A stretch of 64,000 bases of DNA from Zychaea mexicana (GCF_025766255.1 NW_026516830.1:1-64000), one strand, 5' to 3'. Counted from the stretch's first letter, positions 10,285 through 22,152 are shown. A program made the numbers and translations. Notes: generated from the letters alone by a model not told the origin.

Positions 10285-13200
10285 TAAGGGTCCTCATGGG
10301 CTGGGCTGGGACGGTTCTCTGCCAGAACCGTCCCGAGTACAATGTACATCAGAACCGACTCGACCCGGCCCGAGAACCGACCCGAGAACCGAGATTAGAA
10401 CCGAGTTCTTCAACTACAATTTCAAGAGGGATGGAATTACACAAGATTACAATGATAATCGCGTGAATCGAAGGGAAGGCGTAATTATTGTAGTGCATAG
10501 CGAAATTTGTGAATAGAAAATGTGTTTTATTTCAATTGTGGATATACAGTATGACCGTGCGTGGTTGATTGTTGAATTAAAGTATGAAATGTGTTTTAAT
10601 CGCTGATCTGGTGGGGGAATTTCAGAGAATGCCGGAAAAAAGATTGCTGTATCAATTGTGTAATGACGTATGTACAGATTGCTGAGAAGAGAATTTTGAC
10701 GTGCCTTTGGTTTGGTTCGCAGCATTAAACGCTGCGTGCTCAGCAGTGCTAATTATACTTATACTGCTAGTAATGAATGGACACGAACGATTAAAGGAAG
10801 AACACTGAAAGCAAAAATCGCGCACTCAGCAGTGGTACAGCTCAGCATGCTGCTGACTTCTAAAAACTTCCTTTTACGAAATGACAGGCGAGGTATTACT
10901 TAGCACTATTTGAAGAGAAGCTGCCGTTTGGTATCATTATCCTCAACGCGTCATGGAAAGTATAAAAGCAACAACTTTATTTTTGGGCAAAATAACTCAA
11001 CTATTTACTTACATACAGCTTGAACTATTCTACTCTATATCCGTACCTTTTTATATCACATCCAACGCAATGACCTACCCAAACTACTCAGTTGGCTCCA
11101 GCTCTGACGACGCTCATGGTGCTCTTTCTCATCGCGTAAGATTAATCTAGGATACTCCATCATATGCAATATCACCTGCAACCAGCTGATGATAGTACCA
11201 TTTTATAGAGAGAGTCCAGCCGTAATTCGTCCTTATCCAACACAAGTCGTTCGTTATCAAGTTTTGTTCCTCCTTCCCTAGCCCGTGATCAATCCAACGT
11301 CTCCATGGCGTCAGTTGGTTCGCATGTAATGGACACTGATGAAGAGTGCTTCGATGATTCCGCTTCCATGATCGACCACTACGAAATCACATAGCTTGCC
11401 GGTAACGGCGCGAACATTGACACGAGCGGTAAAGAAAAGCAGTCAGTAAGCAGCTGGGTTCTCACTCATGAATACGGCAAACGCGTCTCTATCAACGGTC
11501 AACTGAAAATCAAGTGCCAGCGGCCTGGTTGCAACAAGGTGTACGACGCAAAGCAAGGTAATACGTCTGGGCTTGTGAAGCACCTGAAGAATGTCCATCG
11601 AATCACGCAAACAACTGGTCCGCACGTTCAGGGGAACAAGCGCCAAGCCGGCCCAATGGACCAGCATGTCGAATTTAAGCGTAAGCGTACGTTTGAAAAG
11701 GGCGCCTTCCAACGACAATTCGTCAAATTTTTGGTCAAGAGCAAGCTCCCATTTACTTTGGCCGAAAGCGAAGAATTGCAGGAGTTGTTCTACATGGCAC
11801 AATCAGCACCTACGCAAGAATCCGTCAAGCTTTTGAATGCTGACAGTATGTCGAGAAAGGTAAACTTCGTTTCATGTTTTGTTAAACAAGGATTCAGACA
11901 TATACTTAACTTTCACTGAAATAGCTGGACGAAGAATACGTCAGAGCCAAAGAACAAACCGCCGCCTTGCTCAAGAGCGTGCCAAAAATTTCTTGCACCG
12001 TCGACAGCTGGACCAGCCCATTCCGGCAAGAATTTCTTGGTGTGACAGCACACTGGATGTGCAGATCGACGTGGACTCTGCAAGAAGTTCGCCTAGGGTT
12101 CCAGCCTTTGGAAGGTTCACATACTGGAGAGAACCTTGCCGACGCCTTCTTGAAAGTCTTAGATGAGTTCGATCTTTGTTCGAGGCTTTTCACAATTACG
12201 AGTGACAACGCATCGAATATGACCAAGATGATGACCGTAATCGAACGACGCGCGAAAGAGAAAGATTGGTAAGTTACTGGGATTATGCTGCTTTGCCAAG
12301 ATACTCATAAAAAACTATGTACTCACCAACAACTTATAAAACCAAGGCCATTCCGCAAAGACATCCATCATATCCCTTGTGTTGGACACGTCCTTAACTT
12401 GGCAGTTCAGGATATCCTGTGAGTTGGTCTTTCAGCACAGGCACCAGAAGAAGAAATCGTTGACGACGACGAAGAACAAATGCCTACCAACTCTAATGTG
12501 CTGGTCAAACTACGAAGAGGCGTTACCAAGATAAGGTAGTCATCAGTTAATTAAGCATTAAACTATTTTTCAAGTGATTAACAGGTTTTGATCTATTACC
12601 TTAGATCGTCACCGCAACGCTTACAGAAGTTCCTGCGTACCTTGAACAACGAAGGCTGTCCCAAACTCAAGCTCATTCCTGATGTCCGTACTCGTTGGAA
12701 TTCGACGTTTGAAATGATCACGCGGGCTATCGCGGTCGAGGCTGGCTACAACGCAATGTGCACTGAGGCGCTGGCACAGTATAGGTTGACTGCACAAGAA
12801 TGGGAGCGCCTGAAGCAGATCCGTGCTCTCCTTGAGCCGTTCGAGAAAGTGACCAAGAGGTTGTCAGCCAGCAAGTCGCATGCCACCATCAACCTCACCA
12901 TCCTTTGCTATAACCATCTGATGGACAGGCTTGAGGACTATAAGACCAGCCCATCCACACCCATCGACCTGTGCGAAGCAGCGGAAGTCGGTCTCGTTAA
13001 GCTGCGAAAGTATTACGGCAAGACTGACACGTCCAACGTTTATGCGTGCGCCACTGCAATGGATCCTAGCCTGAAGTTTGTCTGGTGGGCTAAGAGCGGC
13101 TGGGAAAGGGAATAGCAGGAGTATAGCCAGCAAATTGTCCGGGATACCTGGTCGACGTTCAAGGATCGCGCGGATGTCGATATCGAAGTGAGCGAGCAGC

Positions 13201-13910
13201 TGTAGGAGATGTATGCGTTGTACCAGATCGACCGAAGCTAAGACGAATTAGAGGAATATATTGGCGAACAACCGATGATGCCAATGGTGGAAGCAGGCAA
13301 GCACACAGAGCTAATCTTCTGGGAGTCCCAGTCACAGAAATGGCCGAACTTAAGCAACATGGCTGCACAGTACTTGGTGGTGCCAGCAACATCGACTCCT
13401 TCTGAGCGTTCTTTCTCGGCAGCTCGACATTTGCTACCGTACACCCGCAATCGTTTGTCTGAGGAAACCATAAAAAAGTTAATGCTTTTGAACTCCTGGT
13501 ACCCTTATATATTTTGGCTTTTCCTCTTTTCTCCTTTGTTCCTGCCAACTCCGTCCCTTTTCTCTTGTCTTTGCACTTTCTTTTTCATACTTTCTTTTAC
13601 TCTACACATTTCACAACCTTTCTTTTTTTAATAGATAGATATAAGTTATATAACATATTGATTTTTCTTAGAAGAAATAAATAAACCTATGCTCGGAAAA
13701 ACACAACTTCACTCGTCCCTCCATTAACAATTATTCTTGCACAGTCAATGCATTTAGTTGCAATGACACGACGAATCTATAGTCGGTTCCTCAGTTCCAA
13801 CCAAAGAGAACCGAGTCGGTTCCGGTTCGGTTCTTCCATGGAACCGGCCCGACCAGAACCGACCCGACCCGACTTTTGGATCGGTTCTTCGGTTCCTATG
13901 AGGATCCTTA
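10285..13910 (+). mobile_element. hAT DNA transposon (hAT1), complete ends
   Basis: The left end TAAGGGTCCTCATGGG and the inverted right end TAAGGATCCTCATAGG form imperfect terminal repeats. GCTTATAG lies directly outside both ends (10277-10284 and 13911-13918), the 8-bp duplication expected of hAT elements. Both subterminal regions (10311-10410, 13780-13895) are packed with GAACCG/CGGTTC motifs, probable transposase binding sites. The element is 3626 bp and holds one decayed gene. Confidence 0.9.
11305..13631 (+). pseudogene. hAT transposase with BED finger, multiple stops
   Basis: Read from ATG 11305 with introns near 11860-11924, 12269-12346 and 12536-12604. A BED-type finger (IKCQRPGCNKVYD ... 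HLKNVH) is followed by the hAT catalytic region (SCTVDSWTS; ITSDNASNM; HIPCVGHVLNLAVQD), the insertion domain with VRTRWNSTFEM, and the C-terminal dimerisation block (YLVVPATSTPSERSFSAARH). In-frame stops lie at 11392 (TAG), 12420 (TGA), 13113 (TAG), 13203 (TAG) and 13239 (TAA). The protein cannot be made in full, though all the domains are there. The end after LLNSW is uncertain: the frame runs on to 13631, or a GTACCC donor is used near 13499. Confidence 0.85.
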
Positions 13911-13918
13911 GCTTATAG

Positions 13919-14430
13919 TAGCGGAACGGTAGTGAGCATCCCCTCCTCTAAGCAAGGAATACTTAGACGCAGCTTAGCTTGACTGTAAAAGGAATAACTA
14001 AAATTAATTTACTGTTTACAGTAAAATTAATTGTTATGGATTGAGCGTCTGTTAATCAGGGTAACCGTTCACCTCGTCTGGAACGTAGAAACTCCTTGGA
14101 AAGTCTTCCTTCGTATTTTAGCTGGGATGATTCCTAAGAGGCTGCTTCTCGTAATTATTGTTTCTCTCTCACTTTGTTTTACGTTTTACATCTCTTTCTC
14201 TGAAAATAAAAATGTACTTCTTTTTTTAGCTCCCAAGACTGCTTCCCCTCCTTTGTTGAAAAAGAGAAAGGTTGTAGAATCAAGCTCTCCAGTACGAAAT
14301 GCTCGTTCTAGTATCTCTAGTATATGTACATGCCAGCCGCTAGTTGCTCCCCGTCGATCTGCCTTGGAAAAAGGAAAGTTCCGGGCATAGGCGGCTAATT
14401 TGAACCATTATAATTTTTTTTAATCTATAA
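13919..14430 (+). other. Possible fragment of a spliced gene
   Basis: At 14055-14130 a polar frame (NQGNRSPRLERRNSLESLP) ends at a TAA. After a GTAATT donor near 14151 and a TTTTTTTAG acceptor near 14229, a second open stretch follows (PKTASPPLLKKRKVVESSS, a basic NLS-like patch) up to 14390. Codon use is less AT-rich than the neighbours. It could be a gene scrap captured by an element; I recognise no domain. Confidence 0.25.
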
Positions 14431-15037
14431 TTTTTATTCATCAAATAAATATATTATTAATATTATTTAATAAGGAAATAGTCACTATAGCAGTTGACTA
14501 AAATGACATTATTTTGATAAAAAAATTATTGCTAAGTAATAGATAATTATTAATTAATATAAATTATTGACTATTTCATCTCTATAAATAAATGGAGCTT
14601 TATCAGTACATTATATTCGGTTATTTCTAAATATGACATAATATGCATAATCTTCATAGTCCTTATTTACATATAAAATAGTTTGAATAATTTTTGAAAA
14701 AGCAATTATATTAGGAATTTTAAATATTTGATTTTCATTATTAAATTTTATTAATTATCAGTTAATTTTACATAATAAGTTGGTAGAGAAATATTAACAT
14801 TAATATAATAAAAATCACAATGATTTCTCATACCAATTTCTTCTATATATATAGTATCATTTAAAATTTTCAATCTTATTATTTTTATTTTCAATATATC
14901 TTGCTAATAAATTTCTACCAATATATTTTAAAATTTCATCATAAGTATTAAGTTTATGAAAATCAAAATCATAATCTATATTAAGAGCAAAGTTATTAGG
15001 ATCCATTATTACCTTTTTTGATTTCTTTTTTTTATAT

Positions 15038-16528
15038 TTATAAGTTATTCAAATTTTTATAATCAGTTATAATAGTTTTTGTATTAAAATTACTTTCTTT
15101 AATCCATGTATTATCTTCATCATCATAACCTAACCATTTAACATAAAATACAAACTTTCCTCTCTCATCTATCACATGATCTATTATTTTTTCTACTTCA
15201 TATATATTTTCTTCATTTGCTTTTTCTTTGTCTTTATTTTTCTTTCTTTTTTTAGTTATTGTTTCTTCTCTATTTATAACTTCATCTTCTTCATATGTCA
15301 TATTTATATCTTCTATATTGGTATTTAAAAATTTTTCTTGTATATCTAACATTTCATTATATTCAGTATCAATTAACTGTTTATTCTTAAAAATATAATT
15401 TAATTTTGTTTCTTTAGTTGGAAATTCAAAACCATCATTATACCATAATATATGATGTGGTTGAACTTCTATCTGATAATCATTTACCATTTTCCATATA
15501 TTTTTTAATATACAACATACTCTTAATTGTAAATTATAATATTTTATATCAGATATTTGAATTGCTGCTCTATTATTATTAAAACGATCAAATTTAGATG
15601 CTAAAACTGAAAAATGATTTTCTATTCCTGATCTAAATAACCCAAATTTTTTATTATAATCTAATTCTGTTACACTTCTATTTATATTTTGCTCTTTTCG
15701 TATAGGATACATAAAATTTCTATTATTAAATGTATTACTACTATTATAATTATCAGCATGATCAATAAATTTTTCAATAAATGAATCATATCCTCCATCA
15801 AAACCAATACAATCTGCTTCTGATATCTTATTTTTATAGAGCTTCATATTCAAAAACATTGTACCATCATTTCCTATAGCACATTTTTCACTATCTGATA
15901 CATATATGATCAAATTATTCATATCTGACATAATTTGTGTTCTAATTCCTTTTCCTTTTAATTTATATGAATATAATGTTTTGGATGATTCAGATGGATT
16001 ATAATATTTAATTTTTGAATCATGTCCATCAAGAAATAATGTAACATTTTTAAATCCTTGTGGATTATTAACTTTTGCTGCTAAAATACGAATTTTAATA
16101 TTTGAAAATAGTTCATCTAAATCTTTTTTTACAACTTTATTAATATTATTATAATTAGTAATCCAAAAACATTTATATATATCATAAAAAGTAGAATATA
16201 GTATAAATTCATGCATATCATTTCCAGATTTACCTGATACAATATGGTATAATAAAATTAAACCCTTTTCAATTTCTTTATAAGGACCACGATATTCTCT
16301 ATTTCTATATAAAATATTTAAAAAGTAAAATACAGGAATGTAACCCAACTGTTTTAAAAGAATATCTTTTATAATATCAATTTTATTATTTTTTGTTTTT
16401 TTAATTTCTGTTCTGTGATTAAATTTATTTTGTATATATGGCCATTCTATATTTAAAAACATGCATTTGTTTTCTACCAACTTATAAACTTCTGATTGTA
16501 ATTGTTCTTGAAAATTAGTAGTATTCAT
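15038..16528 (-). CDS. DDE transposase fused to a C-terminal chromodomain
   Basis: An intact 496-residue frame from ATG 16528 in an AT-rich island. Residues about 1-160 form a helical N-terminal region conserved in the second copy (WPYIQNKFNHRTEIKK; FLNILYRNREYRGPY). The catalytic core follows: Asp in LFLDGHDSKI, Asp in GFDGGYDSFI, Glu in FRSGIENHFSVLASKF. That is the order seen in PIF/Harbinger-like DDE_Tnp_4 enzymes. After a Lys/Glu-rich linker with a KKRKKNKDKEK nuclear-signal-like patch comes a chromodomain at about 435-490 (YEVEKIIDHV ... FYVKWLGYDDEDNTWI), keeping aromatic cage positions for methyl-lysine. Chromodomains on integrases are known from LTR chromoviruses; on this DNA-transposase type it suggests targeting to heterochromatin (inference). 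No separate Myb-like partner, typical of PIF elements, was found. Confidence 0.75.
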   Translation of the reverse strand: MNTTNFQEQLQSEVYKLVENKCMFLNIEWPYIQNKFNHRTEIKKTKNNKIDIIKDILLKQLGYIPVFYFLNILYRNREYRGPYKEIEKGLILLYHIVSGKSGNDMHEFILYSTFYDIYKCFWITNYNNINKVVKKDLDELFSNIKIRILAAKVNNPQGFKNVTLFLDGHDSKIKYYNPSESSKTLYSYKLKGKGIRTQIMSDMNNLIIYVSDSEKCAIGNDGTMFLNMKLYKNKISEADCIGFDGGYDSFIEKFIDHADNYNSSNTFNNRNFMYPIRKEQNINRSVTELDYNKKFGLFRSGIENHFSVLASKFDRFNNNRAAIQISDIKYYNLQLRVCCILKNIWKMVNDYQIEVQPHHILWYNDGFEFPTKETKLNYIFKNKQLIDTEYNEMLDIQEKFLNTNIEDINMTYEEDEVINREETITKKRKKNKDKEKANEENIYEVEKIIDHVIDERGKFVFYVKWLGYDDEDNTWIKESNFNTKTIITDYKNLNNL

Positions 16529-17126
16529 TGTTTTATTCGATCTTTTACCTCTAGTAGAGCAATCCGGGAAATCTGATAACCTTAGAATAATGTCAAATTT
16601 TGATAATAATAATTATATATATTTTGAGCACTACTCAATATAATAAATAAAAATTCAATTTTTAAAAAAAAAAGTAAAATCAATAAAAAATATTATTTCG
16701 GCTAAAAAGGATTACTTCGACTATAAGAAATTTATAAAAAATATATAATATTATAAAACAAAATAGTTATTAAGGCTTACCAGTTAGACCCCATAGGCCA
16801 GTACTGTACATACACAGCAACCGGTGTTAGGATCAGCCCAAAAGTCGTTAATTGCAATTTTAGAGCATTTAGATACCAGTCAAGGTAAACTTATTATTTA
16901 TTTATATATGAGTATTCACACTATCATTTTCTACGTACTAAAAATAATTCAATCGTCGAACTTTCAAAACACTTCAGATAATCGCAAACCGGGTACTCTA
17001 AGCAAAAGTATGTATCCATAGTCATTTTACTCTTTTACAATCTCTAATTTTTTACATCTACGTAGTTTTCAAAAGACGTCCTGCTCCTGCTATCTCATCA
17101 ACACCACCATCTACCTAAGCATCTCA
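16529..17126. other. Upstream region of the chromodomain transposase
   Basis: AT-rich to about 16790, then mixed composition. A short frame 16824-16885 (SAQKSLIAILEHLDTSQ) ends at a GTAAAC donor-like site and may be an exon, but I cannot connect it to anything with confidence. Confidence 0.3.
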
Positions 17127-17520
17127 TCACTAATCAGCTCTGCCTTCCTCATCATCGTCATCTTCTTACCGTCCGCAACATACACCTATACATAAGAAAA
17201 CTACCAATACAAACATACATAGTAGCAGCAGTAGTGATTTGGTAAGTAAATCTAGTGTAGATAGTGACAGTATGGAGCCTGGTACTTCCCAGCCAACAAA
17301 GCATTATAGTGTTCTTTGTAGAATTGAAGAGTGTAATTTATATTTTTCTTCAAAATCTGTATGTGAGCGACACATTCGAAAAATGCACCAAAAAAAAGTT
17401 AATGTTAAATATTCAAATGATAATGGTGTGTATCTTTCCTATACCAACTACTATTTATATTGCATTGAAATACTAATTAGGGCACCAGTCGAGGTTATAA
17501 TGATTATGGCAAATAAATAA
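17127..17520 (+). CDS. C2H2 zinc-finger ORF
   Basis: An open frame begins after a TAA near 17126; the first ATG is 17272 (MEPGTSQPTK). A Ser-rich stretch precedes one classical finger: C-x4-C-x12-H-x4-H in CRIEECNLYFSSKSVCERHIRKMH. The tail runs into the GTCGAGGTTATAATGATTAT repeat (about 17485) that also lies beside copy 2 of the Cys/His gene. It may be a DNA-binding protein of the AT-rich element or the 5' exon of a larger gene; the far end is probably not the original stop. Confidence 0.45.
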
Positions 17521-18331
17521 TATTTATAAATTTTACAGTAAACTGTAAATTTAGGATATTTTATTATCTAGTCAAGCTCTAGAATCAAAGATTCTGTCGG
17601 GCGTCGACCTAAAGGTCTAGCCTGGTTTTTCCAAAACATAATGGTTGAGAATAAACCTAGGGTTGAGAATTAACCTGGGGGTTGGGAAATTATTTTTTTA
17701 AACAAAAAATTAATTTCACTCTTTAAAATAAATACTTAAAAATTATATTACTTATAATTTTATACATATTTATAATTCTACTAGAAACATAAAACTAGGG
17801 TTTACCCCCCTAATGGCTTATTCCATTCGCCACTATATATAAAGTTACCCTTTAAGGGTTAAAAGCTTCCTTCGGGAGCTAAGTTTATATATTATTCATA
17901 TGAACAAGTGTGTTTGTGTGTTACACCACACAGATAGAAAGACACAAGGCCTTTCTCATCTCACACACTAGGCGAATAAACAATATCTATAAGTTTTACA
18001 GTAAACTATAAATTTAGGATATTTTATTATTCTAGTCAAGCTCTAGAATCAAAGATTCTGTTGGGCGTCGACCTAAAGGTCTAGCCTGGTTTTTCCAAAA
18101 CATAATGGTTAATAATCTCACACACTAGGCGAATAAACAATATCTATAAGTTTTACAGTAAACTATAAATTTAGGATATTTTATTATTCTAGTCAAGCTC
18201 TAGAATCAAAGATTCTGTCGGGCGTCGACCTAAAGGTCTAGCCTGGTTTTTCCAAAACATAATGGTTGAGAATTAACCCGGGGGTTGAGAAATTATTTTT
18301 TTAAACAAAAAATTAATTTCACTCTTTATTA
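17521..18331. repeat. Three copies of a hairpin-bearing repeat
   Basis: A block TTTACAGTAAACT ... AAATTTAGGATATTTTATT ... GTCAAGCTCTAGAATCAAAG ... GTCGACCTAAAGGTC ... TTTTTCCAAAACATAATGG occurs at about 17532-17645, 17990-18113 and 18147-18266. The second and third form a 157-bp tandem (starts 17964 and 18121). Each contains GAATCAAAGATTC and GACCTAAAGGTC stem-loops. Between copies 1 and 2 lies the inverted partner (17810-17895) of the block at 9985-10070. No gene. Confidence 0.75.
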
Positions 18332-21300
18332 TCTTTATTATTAAAATCTTTAAAAGTTAGCTGAAAAATCCAAAAAAGGAAACTCTCATCCATGTAAATT
18401 CACAGACAGAAAAAGAGAAAGTAAATACTTACGCAAAGCATTCCCCAAATTCATGGGGGACCTCGGCCGCACTTTTTACCCGTGGGCGCGGGGAAATTGT
18501 AGATGAAGCAGGACTTACGCCCGGAGGCTGCCTGAGTAAAAAAACAGCTGTTCGCGTGAAACGATGCAACATCCAAAGATGGGTCGAGACAGAGGCTACT
18601 AGGAACTGTGAAAGAAAGCAAAGGGGGAGGGGAGAGGAGAAGGATAAACTATATAAAGAACGCAATAGACGCTTTTAACGACTTCCTGGGTCAGAGCAAG
18701 GGGAGGAGGGGAGGGGGGATAAAATATACAAATAAGCAATAAGAAGATGAGGCTTTTAAGGACTTCCTCAGGTCCAAGTCAAAGCAAAAAGCACACGCCA
18801 CTGTCCAGATGGATGGATAGATCTTGACCACTGCCGATGGACTACTTGACAGGTCGGCTTCTAGGAGCAGGATGACAGTGGAGCATCAATCTTGACTAGC
18901 ATGGAGGTGTCTATGCACTATCGCCATTCCGAGAAACGAAAGAGATGAACAGTTAATGGGAAACTGTCAAACCACCATCACAAGATTCTATCGTGCTATA
19001 CTTACCTATACTTCTACGATGAGACATAGGAGAACCGAACACCCAGCCAGTGTAGAGCAGAGAATCGCAGCCAGAACAGAAACACTTCTTCTAGCTGGAT
19101 AAAAAAAAAGATTATTAGAGGGCTGCACCCACTGTGCTATCTTTATTTTTTAACACGGCATTACCATCCTCCTCCATCCCAAGCTGGATCCACCTATACT
19201 TACATTTGTTTGTCGTTTTACAGCAAAGTTATAGACAGAGAGAGATGGGGTCTAAGCCAATCCAAGTTCAAACAGATCACCGCAAAGTCATCCTCTATTA
19301 GAAAAAAGAAAACATCTATGAGCAGCTGCATACACTTTTTGACATGTCACGGCAGACATCTTCCTGGTTCTTCAAACACGCAAAGACAAACACAAGCACA
19401 GCGATACTTACTATTATGACATCCTTGGCTTGGAGGAAGAGAGCCTTGAGTTAGAGAGAGGAAAAGCAAGAAGGGGATGACCAATTCTGAAAAAAGAATA
19501 AGAGAAGAAAGGGGAGGAGAGAAAGAAAACTTTTTGAGAGACTGCCATATTGCGTACGTCATGGTCAGGAGCCCTTTCCTGTCACGCTGCTGTACACACT
19601 GCACACCTTTGACGCGTCATCCCCAACACCCATGCCATCCTACTCACCTATCATACCAATTTTCAAGTCCCCTTTTGCTTATACTTACTATCTGTTATTT
19701 GTCCGCAGGACACAATTAACCCAACCAGCATAAAGCGAAACCTGAAGTAGAATGAAAAGAAGAAAGATCATGAGCAGGCTGTTCTTAATATGCAGCTATT
19801 CCTGACACGTCATGGCATCAGCACCTCCAACAGACACTCGACTTCTCTCCAACTCATCCTCACATTTCATTCCCTACCGTACTTACAGTTGTTGCTTATG
19901 TTTAAGGGTGGGATGCAAACAACAAACCGAACCAACCATTTCAAAACGTCAGAATCCTATAGTAGTAGCAGAGAAGAAAGGAGGATAACATTAGCGACTG
20001 TATGCTGTACACACACTTCTTTAGACACGTCGAAATTCATATCTTCTTTCGTATATCACATCCACATGCAAAACCTCAAAGTACACTTCACACTTTCCAT
20101 ATTGTACTTACTCTTGCATCTGCGCTTTGAGAGCCAACGTGAGGGGGAGATGGACCAGGTTAAGACGAGAAGAAGGTTTGTGTCAAAAAGAAAGAAAGTG
20201 AGATAAACGGATTTTGAGATACTCACAACCGGTTTCATACGCTCTTCTCACTCACCAACATAAGCATACACTCTTCGATCCTCTAATCCATTCCAATGAC
20301 ACTCACATTGAATAGCTTTGGTTTAGAAACGTTGACGAAGAGGCACAAGAGCCTCATGATTGCTGCGGCCGCACGGTTATATAGTAGTAATGAACACGGC
20401 ATTTGAGCCAGTTCAATCTATCCAATCAGATTGCTCTCTCACGTTTATGACGCGCCGAAATGTGTGGCTCCTCCAGATCAGAAAATTTGTTCTACATGAA
20501 TGTATGACTATGTGAGTAGACGGGTATCGCATCGAGGAAAGACTCAAGGGGATAACCTTCATTAACACGAGATGAAGCTCACTTCACGTCCTTCATCATA
20601 TGAGAAGTGTCATCGCTTTAAACACGCTGGATACAAGTATCAATACAAGTATCAACGTATACGTACAAGCGTATCCAAATCTCATGAGACATGACGATCC
20701 CGCGCTTGCCGATGTTCCATTTGGTAGAAAAATTATGGTCCTTGGTGTTGACTTTTGCCAGGTACTCAACATTGAATACTCTCTTCTACTTTGCATTCTT
20801 TTGCTATTGAGCGGTAATACTTACGTTAAAGTATTTACGTCAAACCTGGTATTAGGTCCTTCCTGTGATACCAAATGCATCGCGATCGCAAATCGTACAG
20901 CAGTGTCTAAATCGTTCATCCATTCGGCCCAGCGTCATCATCCACCACCTTGATACCAACATGCGCGTACAATAGGCTGCCAACACCGATGATGCAAACG
21001 CGCTTGGCCAGTCTATGCAATATTTACTTTGCATTGGTGATGGTGCTGAGCTGTTGGTGCCAAGCGGAACTTGCACACCCATAGTGGACTCTGCAATAAG
21101 ACACGGCTGATTGTACGCTCTCTCCAACGATATGTGCTTGAAGCTGAGATAGCCACTGGAACTCATGCTGGCAACATCGTCTTGATCCCTCGTATAACTT
21201 TAACACCATCACAAACACGCTCTCCCATTCTCTTCAAACGCACCCAATTCCCTGTTCGCCTGGCATTTGCAATGACCATCAATAAGGCACAGGATCAAAC

Positions 21301-21840
21301 TTTTAGCACTGTCGGCCTCTACTTGCCTGAGCCTCCTTTCAACCACAGTCTACTTTATTTGTAGCCATGTCGCGCGTCCACACCCCTTCTTCCATCAGAA
21401 TCATGTTAGATCCCGAGAACTCAAGTATCGCAGGTCAGCAAGGCTAAAACATCCGAGATGTTGTTATCCATAAAGTTCTTCTTTAATTCTTTACGGCGCC
21501 TATCCTCTTTTACCTTCTTATAAATATCAATAAAATATCTTTTTTCAGCACTTCTTTTTGCATTGCATTCCAAATTGGAGATAGTTAAGTATCCAACTTT
21601 GACGACTTCGTATGGTAGACTACTTCTCACTACACAATGATCTTCCTTTTGTTTTTGAACAGACAATAAGCATATAATGCCGAAACACTGATGCAACCTC
21701 GCTCTATAGGGGGGTTTGGGGGGCGTGCCCCCAATCTGGGGGTCAAGGGGGGGAACCCCCTTGCGACGCGTTTCCGCTGAATGACACGGAGCGAAGCGGA
21801 GGGGCTCATTCATCCGAGCGAAGCGAGGAAGGACCGCTAG
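18332..21840 (+). mobile_element. Helitron D, internally deleted
   Basis: The 5' end TCTTTATTATTAAAATC follows an A at 18331 and resembles the 5' ends of Helitrons A, B and E. The 3' end shares over 200 bp with Helitron A, including the G-run/C-run block (21710-21760), the GAGCGAAGCG hairpin and terminal CTAG (21837-21840). Rep is gone and only helicase scraps remain, so it must rely on another copy. From 18332 to 20580 there is no recognisable gene; one ATG-less open stretch lies at about 18450-18678. At 19.3-20.15 kb a TGACRCGTCA-like motif followed 70-85 bp later by TACTTAC recurs four times. Confidence 0.8.
20583..21450 (+). pseudogene. Remnant of Helitron Rep-helicase (helicase part only)
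   Basis: Segment 20680-20761 matches the helicase stretch LRHDDPALADVPFG ... FCQ, followed by the same intron position as in Helitrons A and B (donor after 20761, acceptor TAG near 20850). After an internal deletion (near 21080) the C-terminal helicase motifs resume (FAMTINKAQDQTF, LYLPEPPFNHSLLYL) with a premature TAG at 21362. The Walker A region and all of Rep are missing. Confidence 0.8.
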
Positions 21841-22152
21841 TCTATTTATTAAAATCCTTCAGTTTTACGATTTATAACTCACAAAAAAGGAAATCTTTTC
21901 AATCTCCTCCTCCTTTCTTTCCTTCACAGTCTCTTTATGCATTCGATATGTCCATCTGTCCATAACGCTTTTTCGTCGCCATAGCGACCGTGTAACCATT
22001 ACAGCATTGTCTTTTAGCATTCAAACGATCAAAATGTGGCTTCACTGTTTACCTCCGACGTAGAATAAAGCTGTAAGCACAACAGAGTGTGTAAATATTA
22101 AATGCTACACAAAACTTTTTCTCTCTCTCTTTATCACAAAACATTCATCTCC

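Noticed and set aside
17500..18270. CRISPR-like array
   Set aside because: Only three copies, long (over 100 bp) and without regular spacers, in a eukaryotic transposon context.
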